Below, one piece after another: positions 13,385 to 28,751 of a stretch of DNA of 64,000 nucleotides (position 1 is the first letter of the stretch; each line of letters opens with the position of its first letter). Where the stretch lies: NCBI GenBank assembly GCA_028023455.1, contig JAQFVV010000982.1:62001-126000 (forward strand), read 5' to 3'. A model generated the notes under the pieces. It had not been told where the DNA came from and ran no database searches. It saw only the letters and a list, made by a program, of their open reading frames with translations. The position numbers were made by a program, and so were the translations under genes. The DNA is from Epiperipatus broadwayi. Taxonomy: Eukaryota > Onychophora > Udeonychophora > Euonychophora > Peripatidae.

Positions 13385-13663
13385 ATCACTAGATGGAGCT
13401 TCACCAATAGCCCACTATCAAGCTTTGTTTACATAAACACTGAGAGAAATAGAATTCAATATCTCTTTCAAATTGTTTCCAACCTTTAAACCATTGTTTC
13501 AAGCTAGTTGGCTCATGTCAGTGAAGGGTAGAAAGACTAGAAACTAGATCTAAACACCAACTCTGCAATACAGGATTTATGAAACACGTTTCTATCTGCT
13601 TGAAAGCATGAATTTTTTGCAAGCTATAAGCAAGTTATGAAATTTATAACTTGTTTTGTTTAT

Positions 13664-13668
13664 TATAT

Positions 13669-13722
<54 letters not shown>

Positions 13723-13742
13723 TATATATATATATATATATA
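13664..13742. repeat. (TA)n microsatellite, interrupted
   Basis: TA dinucleotides with two small interruptions. It ends about 20 bp from the donor of the exon at 13764-13838. Confidence 0.9.
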
Positions 13743-13763
13743 TAACATTTAACAATTAATTAC

Positions 13764-13838
13764 CTGAGAGTATAAAGCTTCAAAATCTTCCTTTATTGAG
13801 TTACTGTGAGAAAGACCAAAGAATTTTAAATCCTGCAT
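13764..13838 (-). CDS. M13 (neprilysin-like) gene, 25-codon exon
   Basis: Exactly 25 codons (75 nt), with acceptor tttttag|ATGCAG and donor CTCAG|GTAATT, phase 0 at both ends. The encoded segment runs M-Q-D-L-K-F-F-G-L-S at its start and D-F-E-A-L-Y-S-Q at its end. In M13 enzymes the corresponding stretch follows the W-M-D helix, contains an I-G-Y-P-like turn (here F-F-G-L-S) and ends with a conserved Tyr before the next strand. It joins in frame with the exon to its right (ending F-R-Q-K) and to its left (starting I-D-I-K-K-N-D-F-F). This recreates the family order with no residues missing. The in-frame ATG is not thought to be a start. Confidence 0.75.
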
Positions 13839-15229
13839 CTAAAAACATAGAATTAACCTCATGCAATATAATATTAAATATTGAATATGTTTTAATACAC
13901 TCACCACAGATTATTGAGTAAATTGCAAAAGTTTTTATTTTATTTCATAAATTAAAAACTTACTAGTAAAAAGTAGATAAAATAGGACTAGAATGTTTAT
14001 AAACAATAATAATAAATAACAATAACATAAATGTTATTAACATGGTAGATCTGGATATCAATAATTTTTGGTTATGATCTCTATTATAAATATCTTGTGT
14101 CTTTATACCAACATTCGCTATTAAAAACAAATAAATATATACTTTAATACATATTATAACCATAAGACAGGTCAAAGGATGCAGGAACAAAAGAATCCTT
14201 ACAATCAAGCCCACTATAATGGTCACCACTAAAATCTCAAATACTGTAACCCAATAACCATCCATGGTATTGAGAGGGAATACATAGCACAAAACCGACT
14301 GTGGATAAATCTCTATCCAAAGCACTTTAAACTCTCAAATTTCTCAAGTTCTATGATAGTGTAAATCTCAAATAATGAATTTAATTAATAAAAAGAATAA
14401 TAATAATCTTAATATAATACTCTTATTAGGTTACAATTAAGAGCTTTGAAACTTCTTCTCTCAGGTTTCATGTTATAAACTTTAAATACTAGCTCAAATT
14501 TCAATATTTAGCTCTGTCTCAGGGTCTCATTATACTTAACATAAAATAATAATTATGCTAGGTATTCCAAAGTTCTCATGTGCAATATCTATTTAAGTTG
14601 TAAATAAAACATTTTATATTATCTTCATAACTTTATTCTTGATATCTTATGTTTCAATCAAATATGAAAAGTGAATACATACAACTGATATCTCAATATT
14701 TAAGTGACCAATAAGTATCATACAAAACATTCTTTAAAGCATTTAAAGTTTTGTTCATGTATGAATATTTTATTTATCCTGCACATAAGTATATCTAAGT
14801 CTATAATCATATAATACAGTAATTTATGATAATTGCATACAGATGAAAGAATGCAATAGGTAGAAAGTGCACATTTTATGCTATGCAAAGCATTACAAAA
14901 ACACTCTTAAAATAAATAGGAATTAATTGAGCATATGTTTTACTATATTATAATGCAGGTAAAAGGTATAAATAAATCAAGTAAATACTAATATTAGTTG
15001 ACCATTGAAATGTACTCATTTTAAAACAATGAATAATAAAACTTAAATATTATAAGATTTCCTGGTTGATGAATGCAATAATAATGGCAATGAAAACAGA
15101 AACGTACTTTGATAATAACAAAAATATTTATTTACAATATAAATGAATTATAAGGTTTAATACAAAAGATACTTTAAATAAATAATAATTTTAATTTAAT
15201 GTAGTAATAAATTTATTTTACCAGCTTTT

Positions 15230-15525
15230 TGTAATTAATACAATATGCTTCAACATATAATGGAAAAATTATAAATTTTAAATTTTAATATTGGCTAAAT
15301 GCTTTCAGAGCCTGTTTACTTCATATTTATAGCCTTAAAAATGTGGTGATATTATAAAATTATACATTTTAAAATTAGCTGAGCACTTTCAGAACCTGTT
15401 ACTCCATATTCATGGCCCATTTATAAAGGCTATGAATATGGTGTAAACAGGCTCAAATTTATAATTTTATAATTTCCCCTTTATACACTGAAGCACATTG
15501 AAGCGTATTGTATTAATTTTAATTT
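15230..15525. mobile_element. Foldback MITE-like element
   Basis: The left end (ttaatacaatatgcttcaac) and the right end are reverse complements with some mismatches. Inside, a 40-bp block (ctttcagagcctgtttac...) appears as two direct copies and one inverted copy near 15300, 15385 and 15430. It is non-coding. Confidence 0.6.
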
Positions 15526-16473
15526 AACAAATTAAGATAAAGTATTTCTACAATTTTACAATAAATACCCCGTTTAAATATTACTTCAAATTATAATGAG
15601 AACATTTGCATTGTTTATGGGGTTCTCAAAGTTATCATACAATACATCTCTCCAGCTTTCTTGCACTAAGAATAAAACAACAAATATATAGCCCTATATT
15701 AGACTACTAGCTGACATTAATTTTCTCATGTTATGAACTGTGTCTCAAAACCAGTGAGATAAAACATTTATTCTTCCATTACAAATTAGCATATTGTAGA
15801 AATTATAAGTATACTATTACAATATTATTTGTACCTATGAGAAGTGAGAACATAGATACAAGATACCCAATATAATTCAAAACTGCAAAAAAATATTGAA
15901 TTGCAGTAACTAGCAAACAACCTTAAAATAAATATGCTTTGAAAATGCACTTATATATTGAATAACACATTTAAACACTGTAATATAGGCAAAGGTGGAT
16001 AATAAATAATATACGAATAGGCATCCATTATCTATAGGCAGGCAATGCCAAAGATTAACAAGCCACAATCTCCATTTCATGGAGGGATTAAACATATGCA
16101 TTAATAAGAGAAAATATATCATTACCAACTGCCGCATTAACAGCTGACTTCAAGCAGTATGTCAATAAATAAATAAGCAAGGCATAAATATAATAATAGC
16201 AATAATAATAATATATAAATAATCACTTGCACTCATTCTCATATGTATAATAAAACATTTATTTAATAAATTAATCTGTGTAAAGTCACAAAACATGATG
16301 GTAATACAAAATTATATACATTATTTTAATTTTATACACTGATCTTCAAACACTCTACATGTTCACATATATCAAGTATAAATGCTGTTTTACCCAGTAT
16401 AACAATTACATATATCATATCAAATACTAAGTCAAAGAACTCTTAATAATTATTAAAATAATACTATTTACCT

Positions 16474-16478
<5 letters not shown>

Positions 16479-16519
<41 letters not shown>
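16479..16519. repeat. (TA)n microsatellite
   Basis: About 20 TA dinucleotides. Confidence 0.9.
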
Positions 16520-16525
<6 letters not shown>

Positions 16526-17009
16526 AACTTTTTACGTATTATTTCTCTTACCAATCCTTGTGCAACAAATACTATAATAAATATCCCCATTATACCATAT
16601 AAAATATTAAAGAAATAATCATATAATGTAAAATTGCAACTATGTAAACACCAAGAATAGATTTAAAATTTATAAAACACGTTTATATATGCTAGTGTCT
16701 TTTACCCGTTAAACTAATTGAAAGGACTAAAGTTTTTCCAATAATGAGAATTAATCCCTTTTTAACAAAGTGTCTATTTTGAGGTCTTCTTATCTGAAAT
16801 ACTATGTCAGTCTTTATTATGATGGCCAAAAAGAAACACATATACATATCACAGTTCACATTAGGAATTCCTTAAATGATATCCATAGCTACAATACACT
16901 TATTAACAATGTGTTGGATTGACTGGAGCAGATTAATCCTTAGCAAAATAATTCCATCTGTATGTTTTTCATTTCTTTATTAAATTTTTAAGCATAAAAT
17001 ACTTTTGAA

Positions 17010-17190
17010 ATATTTTCTCTTTAGTTGTTGTTGTTGTTGTATGTTTAAAAATCATATGCACAGAATCAATTGTATAGGTGTCGATGCGCTTTTGATACGC
17101 ACGGATATTTGTTTGTAACAATGATTGCATTGCAATATCCAAACTTATGCCTCTTGAATTGTCTTGAGGCACAAATAAAGGTATTTGAAA
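17010..17190 (-). pseudogene. Possible M13-like N-terminal exon relic
   Basis: A minus-strand open stretch encodes F-V-P-Q-D-N-S-R-G-I-S-L and later S-L-L-Q-T-N-I-R-A-Y. This resembles the M13 N-lobe pattern V-x-x-D-x-K-N-S followed by Q-x-x-L-x-L-x-x-x-x-Y. It has no good donor, runs into an (ACA)n tract, and lies in the intron downstream of exons that should follow it. It could be a relic of a tandem paralogue, a misplaced assembly piece or chance. Confidence 0.3.
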
Positions 17191-17423
17191 ATAAAATAAC
17201 AGTCTTTATTGTAGTTTGAACAAATTAATCAAATCTTATTTTAGAATAAATGTAGTATAGTTAATAGACTGATACATCAGATGACATCACCACAAATTTC
17301 CTATCTTTCTTATAGGGTAATTCCTTGCTTAAAATAATATTCTCTAGATATTGTAATAATTTATGATTTTATTTGTTTCAATAAAATAGTAACTAAAAAT
17401 GTTATTAAAACCTGAAATAAAGG

Positions 17424-17545
<122 letters not shown>

Positions 17546-18205
17546 CAATTGCAAAAAATATTGCAAAAAAAAAATCTCTAACAATTTCAAATTTAGCTTC
17601 AGAACACCTCCCAGCACTAACTGACTAATAAATAATTACAAAGATAAAATAGAAAAAGATCAAGCCCCTCATGTGGTCTATAAAATGGCATGCCCTCAAT
17701 TAGGCTGCCAGGCATCTTACTCCGGTGAGACTTGGGCTAACCTCAATACAATAATTTACCAACACAGGTATGCATACAACAGGGTTAAAATTAAAAATGA
17801 AAGAACATCAGCCTTCTATGACCACCAAGCAGCTACAGGCCCTGTATTCGAACCCAGTTCTGTCCAAATAATTTGCACAGAGAAGAGTGATGCCAAAAGA
17901 AAAGTCAAAGAAGCTTTTTACATAGCAAATGATCTCAGTGCCATTAATAGAAGAGAGGCATGCTTTGCTCTCTCCAAACAATGGACTAACTAATTAAAAA
18001 TTCAAACTCATTTGCATATGTGTACAATAAATGACAACATTCTTCATTTGTAAAGCTACAAGTATAAGATTTGAACATTAAATCTCGAGAGTGCTAAGCA
18101 GACATATTACACATTATAGTATAATTATAGCTTCACTAACTTAAGTGAAAAAAGTCGCATATTTATAATTACAATTTTTTCTGGTGAAGAGAAAAACAAT
18201 TTATT
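17546..18205 (+). mobile_element. Penelope-like GIY-YIG fragment, copy 1
   Basis: A 3' fragment of a Penelope-like retroelement. The open frame 17673-17993 reads V-V-Y-K-M-A-C-P...C-Q-A-S-Y-S-G-E-T from just upstream of its first Met, then Q-H-R and D-H-Q-A, and ends with E-A-F-Y-I and I-N-R-R-E. This is the order of the GIY-YIG endonuclease domain that ends many Penelope-like proteins, with Y-S-G in place of Y-I-G. No RT is attached. It is followed by a 3' UTR-like stretch and a (TAA)n tract. Copy 2 lies at 20262-20924. Confidence 0.75.
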
Positions 18206-20261
<2,056 letters not shown>

Positions 20262-20924
20262 ACAACAATTGCAAAAAATATTGCAAAAAAAAATCTCTAA
20301 CAATTTCAAATTTAGCTTCAGAACACCTCCCAACACTAACCAACTAATAAATAATTCCAAAGATAAAATAGAAAAAGATCAAGCCCCTCATGTGGTCTAT
20401 AAAATGGCATGCCCTCAATTAGGCTGCCAGGCATCTTACTCTGGTGAGACTTGGGCTAACCTCAATACAACAATTTACCAACATAGGTATGCATACAACA
20501 GGGTTAAAATTAAAAATGAAGAAACATCAGTCTTCTGGGACCACCAAGCAGCTACAGACCATGCATTCAAACCCAGTTCTGCCAAATAATTTTCACAGAG
20601 AAAAGTGATGCCAAAAGAAAAATCAAAGAAGCTTTTTACATAGCAAATGATCTCAGTGCCATTAATAGAAGAGAGACATGCTTTGCTCTCTCCAAACAAT
20701 GGACTAACTAATTAAAAATTCAAACTCATTTGTATATGTGTACAATAAATCACAACATTCTTCATTTGTAAAGCTACGAATATGAGATTTGAACATTAAA
20801 TCTCGAGAGTGCTACGCAGACATATTACACATTATAGTATAATTAAAGCTTCACTAACATAAGCGAAAAAAGTCGCATATTTATAATTACAATTTTTACT
20901 GGTGAAGAGAAAAACAATTTATTA
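20262..20924 (+). mobile_element. Penelope-like GIY-YIG fragment, copy 2
   Basis: Direct repeat of 17546-18205, colinear over its full length with scattered substitutions. The GIY-YIG frame starts near 20389 and is interrupted near 20587 by a small deletion and stop. The remainder (E-A-F-Y-I, I-N-R-R-E) follows in another frame. It is bounded left by (TAA)n(CAA)n and right by (TAA)n, as in copy 1. Confidence 0.75.
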
Positions 20925-21177
<253 letters not shown>

Positions 21178-21765
21178 TCTGTTACTAACATCAAAGCAAT
21201 CACAAAATTTAGTGGGTATGTGACAATATAAACTTTTAAAACCAATAAAAAGAGGTTTCAAATAGTGAGTGGGTGATGATAGACACAATGATCATGTATA
21301 CCACATGAACATGTAGCAGGCAAAGAGTCAAATTTAGAGACTTGCTTATGCCTTAGTACTCATGCTGGAAAGTCAGAAGTTTTGCCACATCCTGCATCAC
21401 ATTATTTTCAAGTCTATAGATATAAAATGAGCTCTATGGAGATATATTATATCTCTGTGGAACAATAAATATAACAAGATAGCATCATAGTTGTGCACAA
21501 GAAATATAAAATGAAAAAAGGAGACTCATTTTATCATTGATAAAAACAGTGACCATCAATTTCTAGTTTTGGATAGACAAATAGCCAGTTGCTATGATTA
21601 CAAATAAATATCCACTTTCTGGAAATTATTTATTTTACACTGTTTATTAGAAGAAAAAATCTTATTTTGTATAGATGCTTTGATATTTTTTTAACTTGTA
21701 AGAAAATGTGATGAATTCCTTTTTTGGAAGTTCTGGAACAATGGATTATCTCAGGTACGAAATAT

Positions 21766-22217
21766 TGTTACATTTTCATTTACCATTGTCAAGCTCTTTC
21801 CATTCACCACTCTGATGCCATCCATTTTAGATAAATACACTAATGATTATTACTAATCATTATGAGAGGTAGTTACCTGGGCCAACTGATGAGTGCTGAT
21901 TCAGCATGAAATGCATCTTGTGGATCATTTGTCTTTTATTATATCTTTATTTATATGAATTTGAAAAGAATGGAGGTGTTTATTATATCTATAAAGATAT
22001 TACATACGGGACAGAGAAAGATGAATAACTCTATGTGTGTAAATTTAAAAAATCAGATATATTAATCTTTAACAAAGAATTAAAGTTTATATCTATGCTA
22101 GAAATAATCTCTAGTTTTGAAAAGGATTAGTAATGATCATTAGTGTATTTATCTGAAATGGATGGCATCAAAGTTGTGAATGGAGGGAGTTTGACAATGG
22201 TAAATGAAAATGTAAGA
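21766..22217. mobile_element. Foldback element with hammerhead-like core in the loop
   Basis: The arm at about 21766-21866 (acattttcatttaccattgt...) is repeated in inverse orientation at about 22123-22217 with few mismatches. The loop holds CTGATGA at 21886-21892, a 6-bp stem with a 3-nt loop (21893-21907) and GAAA at 21908-21911. A direct relative of the loop sequence lies at 27280-27420. Confidence 0.65.
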
Positions 22218-22241
22218 ATTTACTCTAGATAAATACTTTGC

Positions 22242-22245
<4 letters not shown>

Positions 22246-22308
<63 letters not shown>
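22246..22308. repeat. (TA)n microsatellite
   Basis: About 30 TA units directly abutting the left arm of the next palindrome. Confidence 0.95.
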
Positions 22309-22313
<5 letters not shown>

Positions 22314-22567
22314 TTCAAAAACAATACAATAATTAATACAGTAACAATATTTTAAACAAATATATACCAATTTAATAGAAGTACTTTCAACTATCTATGT
22401 ATGACGTATTACTTTTGTTTACATTTGTAACGGTTTTTTCTAATACAATTTGAGTCTAGTTGACAACGACTACATAGATAGTTGAAAGTACTTCTATTAA
22501 ATTGGTATATATTTGTTTAAAATATTGTTACTGTATTAATTATTGTATTGTTTTGAATAATTATATA
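22307..22567. repeat. Near-perfect palindrome, about 95-bp arms
   Basis: Arms at about 22307-22401 and 22471-22567 are reverse complements with almost no mismatch. They flank a 69-bp loop, which is itself non-repetitive. No coding potential. It may be a foldback transposon, as the arms are bordered by TA-rich DNA. Confidence 0.8.
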
Positions 22568-25330
22568 TATTTTATTATAATTGGAATACAGACATTGATT
22601 AATAATTTATATATATATATATATATCTTATAACTTACACTCCCAACACTGCTCATATACATTATATGAGTAAATACCCAGGGCGCCAGTTCTATTAATG
22701 AATAGAACAGTATAACAATATATCTGATTCAAAATTATCACTAAGACTCTTTACCTAAGTCTATGTTCAGCTCAGCTCAGTGGGAGGCTATAGGAAGTTC
22801 ATAAGATATATGATTATAAATAAATGAAAGAAGAAACATGATAAAACACTAAATATAATGTAAATCCTTTTTGTTAATTATTTGCATCATAAAGAATCAC
22901 TATATTTATTTGTACAATCTATTAAAATCTCCTTTTAACCTAATTTCTTCCTTCATCCAAGTATAACATATATCAGCTGGCTATAATTATATTACTAAAC
23001 AGTTCTATGACATGGCATATCATAATCTAAATAGCTACCTTAATGCCAATCAAAGAATAAACAATACAATCTCAGGGAACTTCAAAAACACAGTTGAATT
23101 AAATAAAATACATTGGCTTATAAGTTATAATTCTAAAGTATGATAAAATGTAATAAAATAAATTGACTAAATATTGTACTGTGTTTAGCAATAAGATAAT
23201 GACAGAAATAGGGTACTTTAATCTCACATCATCATCTAACAAATGTACTAACTTGGCAACCTTCCTTATATGTTTATCAAGTGGCAAATGATCTTTATAA
23301 TGTTTGGATCAAAAAACAACATTGTCAGACACCAGAAAATTTGATATTATAACTATAAAATAATATATCTATTTTATAATAGATCTATGAAATGTGGAGA
23401 TGTGAAAATTAGTACCCGAATGTATACAAGAATAACTTAAGACACAGTTTTTAATAAATAAACAAATCATTTATTACACTAAAATTTAATTTAAGTAATT
23501 ATTTACAATAAGACTGCTTGTTTTAATGATTTAAAATTCTCAAACAAACCTTGAACATCAGTTTGGGATTATCCCCATTATATTGCATTATTTATACCCT
23601 TTTGAAATCAGAAATTAACAACAAAACTTGAATCTTCTAACTTTGTGTATCTGCTTTGCTTAAGCGTTTCATTTACCTATCATTAACTACATAATATATT
23701 ATATTATTGGCACAATAAATATTTATGAGAGCATTTTCTATTGATTAATAAAATAAATCAAAATCAAACTCACATATTTGACCATCAACAAAGCAACTTT
23801 TTCTAACTAATGAAACAATCATTTTTAATTACATATACCTTTCACGCATGACAATAAGATTATATTCATTTTGATGATTTAATGATTTACAACTTTATAT
23901 TAAATAAATATACTATGTTTTAAAATTTTTATTTCTAGTTTTAATTTCAATACCTCTATACTTCTATTTAAATGAATATAATGTGCTTCAAAATATTTAT
24001 TTCCCATTTTAATTTCAATAACTTTATACCTTTATATTTGCGATATTGTTCATATTACGCTTGCATGTGTGTCCAAGCAACAATAATAGAAAACAATCTT
24101 TTCTACACTCTATCCATTCATTAAGAAAATATTAAGCAATTATTTTATTTCGGACAATGTCGTAAACAATCCAAGAACATAAGACAGTAATATTATATCA
24201 AAAATTATTTTAACTATCTATCTGGCCACATATTAAATAACATAAAGGTATATTTTCATGATTATACAGACTACACATTCCATGGGAAATAAATCTACAT
24301 GAGGAGCAAATAAACTCTTTACTTAACACTTCCTCAATAATTCATCTAGTTCTGAAATATACTGTTGGTGGGGACTTTTCCTCATCACCAAGACTCTAAG
24401 AAAAACATCACTTAACTTCAAACTATCATTTCATAATATGTGTATAATATAAACTAAGCTCTACTCATGAAAATTATTAAAATATATTAAATAAGCAAAA
24501 TCTTTTATCCCTACAAATATTAAAATGCATCTAGATTACATTCCGTTCACAAAGCTCTTCTACATATCGAACATTATATATACACGCTGGCAGATAAATA
24601 AATACATACAACCTACTACTCTGTTCAATTCTTTAGAATATGACAACATCTGAAATTTATACATAAAATATTCACAAACTGAACTTTATTAAACAAATAT
24701 TATAATTTGTGTGAAATAGACACACACACATGAACAACAATATACAAAAAAAAAAAAATTCTAAATTATATACTATGCAAGCAATGTGGTAATTAAATAA
24801 TACATTAAGGTATAACTTTTAATTCAGAATAAACTTTAAGTTACTTTTAAAATTTAATAGTTATAATTATTACGAATGAACTTTCTTTATCATATCTAGC
24901 AAACTATTTCTATTATCCGTTCATTGATTTTAAAGCCAAAATTCTTATTTTGAAATAATAAAATATATAAAATAAATGTAAACCTCTCTCTAACAATATA
25001 ATAAAATAAATATATTTCTTTCCTTTACCTTCATAAAAAAAATAAGACATATTTGTATAAAATCAATTTTTACCAACATATCCACTACTCATGAATATGC
25101 ATCCGAGATGATCTAGGAGATCATGATAGACCAAAATTATAAATAAAACATAATTTTAAATTTACCTATCTGTCTATCATATACATTAATGATGACAAGT
25201 AATAAAGAAAAGATAAAGAAACAAAAGTCATTGTTCTATGATTTAAAATAAAAAGTTCACTTGCAAAGTTCTTCTCCAGGTTTATGAAATGATATGGGGA
25301 AGGATTCCAAACTGAATTTGAACATAAAAT

Positions 25331-25428
25331 GAATTTCTGTAGGATAACCAAATATATATATATATATATAATCATAACTTAAATAGGATAACCAAATATA
25401 TATATATATATATAATCATAACTTAAAT
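25331..25428. repeat. Tandem duplication of a 48-bp unit
   Basis: The unit aggataaccaaa(TA)n-atcataacttaaat occurs twice in a row, almost identical. Confidence 0.85.
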
Positions 25429-27279
25429 GTGATCCAGCACTTCTAATGTTCATAGCATAACTATTTGAGCTCCTAAATCACACATAAGTAATCAAATTCT
25501 CTTTTTATTATGATGGAAATATAAGACATTTTTAGCTACAGTAGAACAGGAATTATTTCATTCACTCTGTAGTAGTTTTAAATTAAGTACGCAATTGTTC
25601 TTAGTAAATTTCTTAAATAGCCTTTGACATTTTATAATCTAATATATGCATAGTCTATTTTTAAATATTGCCAATTAATATATCATGATTCATTAGTAAT
25701 TTCACAATTAATAATACTTTATTATTATAGAGCATCTTTATCGAAGAGAACAGAAACACAAATCGCACTCCCGGCCTTCCATCTGATTTAAGCAAACATT
25801 TAAAGAGTAGCATACTTTGATTATTTGAGTAATTCACATTTTATTTCTTTCATTAAAATATATATATTATTTTTAGAAATACCAAATAAATAAATACTGT
25901 CATTTTATCTTTTTTTTAAAAATTAATTTAAGCATGATATATCAAAATACACATATCCTTAACTTTACATTTAACTTTTATAAAAGCATAACACAGAAGA
26001 TGGTGAAAAATCAATATAAATTTTGAAAACAGTCATGCATACATTTCCAAGATATATAAAAAGACACACATGGATTAGTTTTATAACAATAATGTTCATG
26101 AACTCTATCTTCTTTCTTAATTATAGATAAATAAAGTAATGCCATCTTAACACCAATGATATACATTTTTAAATATTAATAATTGTGAGGTGGTTAATTC
26201 AAATGTTTAAATTAAGGAAAAAAATGAAAAACTAATGTACCTTCTTAAAATTTATTCCTGCATTCCAAGTAAAGATATTCTTCTGTAATGAATTTCCTAA
26301 GATTTTTCAAAAGTTTACTACAAAGCTTTTTAAATCAATTTGACTTCAGCAACTGGCTGCAATTACAATTATAATGAGCGTTGGCTGCAATTATCACAAT
26401 AATGAGCAATTTTTACTGGAAGCTATCTGTTAAATAGATATTTCTTTTCCCCTAGCAAAAGGTCATTTCCCTTCAAAAGATTAACTCCCACATTTTTGCA
26501 CTTAAGCTAATTACTTATTCAAGAAATCTTTTTTTTAAAAAATAATCATTCTGATTTTTTACAATTAAATCAAGACAAAAAAAAAATAAAATAGCTTTTA
26601 CAAACTTGAAAGAAATGAATATTAATTAACTGTTAAACAAAAATGATTAATAATTTATTTAATTTGTAAAATAATTCACCTATCCAAATATCCATTAATC
26701 ATTGAAAAAATATATATATTTGTTAAATTATTAAAGATAATTACTGTATTTTAAATGTTTTTATTGTAAATGTACTATTGTTTAATGTTATTAGGAGATG
26801 AAAATGAAGTGAAAATGATGCAGAGTCATACATGCATGCACATCATTGTAATATAAATATTGAATAATCCTGACTAAATATAATTGAGATGGCTACTAAT
26901 GTTAATAAATTGATAGATATTAATGAATAAGGGTTTAGGAAAACATTCAAACCAATACTAAACACTAACATAAAATAACTTTGCATCCTTCTGATAAAAT
27001 ATACCAATTCCTATAATAAATAATGTCTCTCTCTTGCATTAAATACTTCCTTAACCATAATCATAATATCAAAGACTTATAAAGTGGTTAATCAAATGCA
27101 TAAGCATTCAACATCTAAGTTTTAAACCAATTTCCAGCAAAAAATTTTAAAATTCTAAGGCTATTTCATTTTTTAAAAATACAATATAACTATTCAATGC
27201 AGATACAAAGTATCTCAATTCCTTGTGCCCATTCAGAGGGTCACAATATATATATATATAAATGTGTGTGTGTGTGAGA

Positions 27280-27420
27280 GATAGTGACCTGGGCCAACTG
27301 ATGAGTGTTGCTTCAGTACAAAATGCATCTTGGGGGTCATTTGTCTTTTATTATATCTTTATTTATATGAATTTGAAAATAATGAGGAAGTGTGGACATC
27401 TTTATTATATTTAGTAAGAA
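27280..27420 (+). mobile_element. Repeat related to the 21.9-kb loop
   Basis: Colinear with 21868-22000 (gggccaactgatgagtg, aaatgcatcttg, tcatttgtcttttattatatc). CTGATGA is kept at 27298-27304 and the stem pairs differently but still pairs. The following GAAA is AAAA. Confidence 0.6.
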
Positions 27421-28059
27421 ATATTATATATGGTTTGAATGAAAATTTTTTGAGAAATATAAAGAAATTATCAAAGAAGATGTAATTTTAAACTTAGTTA
27501 AGGATAAATTAGAAATTATGAGCAAGCAAAAAAGTAATATATATATATAAATATTTAATAATATCTTTTTTTCCTTACTCTTTTAATGGTAACCACTACA
27601 TTTCTTAGCTCTATTTTTTCTTAATTTTTTTTTTAGTTTCTATCAATGTAAAGCTCTAACAATATTAAAACTAAAGTTATTATGAAAATTGATATAAAAT
27701 TAAATGTGGAAAAATTCAATATGGTGTGAAACATTTTAAAATAGTTAATTAATAATATTTAATAAAAATAATATCAGTTGTTTATAATTTTATTTTTCAC
27801 ATACAACAGTATTGATTTCAGTAAAAATAATATTTTTACAGTCATAAATGCATTAAATTTCTTTTAAATTATATTTTTATGAAATTAACTTTTCTAAAAA
27901 TAAAATACACTCAATGATGTCATATTTTTAAATCATAAAATATTTCTTTTCCACACTTATATGTAACATGTACACTAATAAAAAATATTTTTATGAAATA
28001 TATTATTTCAATATATACATGAAGATTAATACTCTAACTACCGATTTATTAAGTAAATG

Positions 28060-28680
28060 AAATACTCTCAATTCAATGCAAATCACAAAACAAAACTTTT
28101 TAGAGAAAAGAACACCATCTTTTCTCCTTATCTCAATTTCCCTTATAGAGGGTTATCTCAAGCAAAAAAAAATGAATATTTATAAATCAATGATATTACT
28201 TTTAAAGTTATATTTAAAATTATCTTATATTATTTTAATAGAAATTAATGGAATTTTCCAATTTACATATTGTCAATATTGACTCATATAATGAAATATG
28301 TAAACATAAACATTCCCAGGAATTAATATTATGTAATACCTAATTGAGAGTGTTTCATTGACTTAATAAATCAGTAGCTAGAGCATTAATATTGATGTAT
28401 TACATAATATTAATTGCTGTGAATGTTTATACTTAGATATTTTATTATTTGAATAAGTATTGACAAGATGTAAATGAAAAATGTTCACAAATGTAAATTA
28501 AAATAATATAAAGCAATTTAACATATAGATTTAAAAGGAATATCAATTTTAAAATATTTGTGCTTTTTTTTCTCAGTGCTTCAGATAAGCCTTTATAAAA
28601 AAAGTTTGAGGTAAAGAGAGAAGCTAATCCATTCTTTTCCCTAAAATGTTTTGCCTTGCACATTGGATTGAGATTATTTC
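28060..28680. mobile_element. Long foldback element, about 280-bp arms
   Basis: The sequence 28060-28345 is repeated in reverse complement at about 28397-28680, at lower identity in the outer part and very close in the inner 35 bp. A third, partial, direct copy of the inner block follows at 28710-28755. The similar short open frames on plus (28076-28282) and minus (28445-28663) are a result of the inverted repeat and are not counted as genes. Confidence 0.65.
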
Positions 28681-28750
28681 ATTTATTTAATATACCAATA
28701 GTTAGCCTATTAATCTTGATGTATTACATGATATTGATTGCTCAGAATGT

Positions 28751-28751
<1 letters not shown>

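Larger units (their letters stand above)
9623..13763 (-). other. Intron of the M13-like gene (about 4.1 kb)
   Basis: Lies between two phase-0 exons. It contains a tRNA-like SINE (10255-10400), TA repeats and no other supported coding sequence. The stretch 11160-11290 and the stretch 12300-12480 are less AT-rich than their surroundings but have no identifiable content. Confidence 0.65.

Noticed and set aside
13963-14325. 120-residue hydrophobic open frame resembling a membrane protein segment
   Set aside because: AT-rich DNA readily gives hydrophobic frames; there is no family motif and no convincing splice sites, and it sits inside an intron whose flanking exons join without it.
23099-23287. 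Minus-strand open frame with K-V-A-K-L-V-H-L-L-D-D-D
   Set aside because: It looks coding-like but has no splice context or family match.
28076-28663. Two similar short proteins on opposite strands, considered as a divergent gene pair
   Set aside because: They are the two arms of an inverted repeat read on opposite strands.
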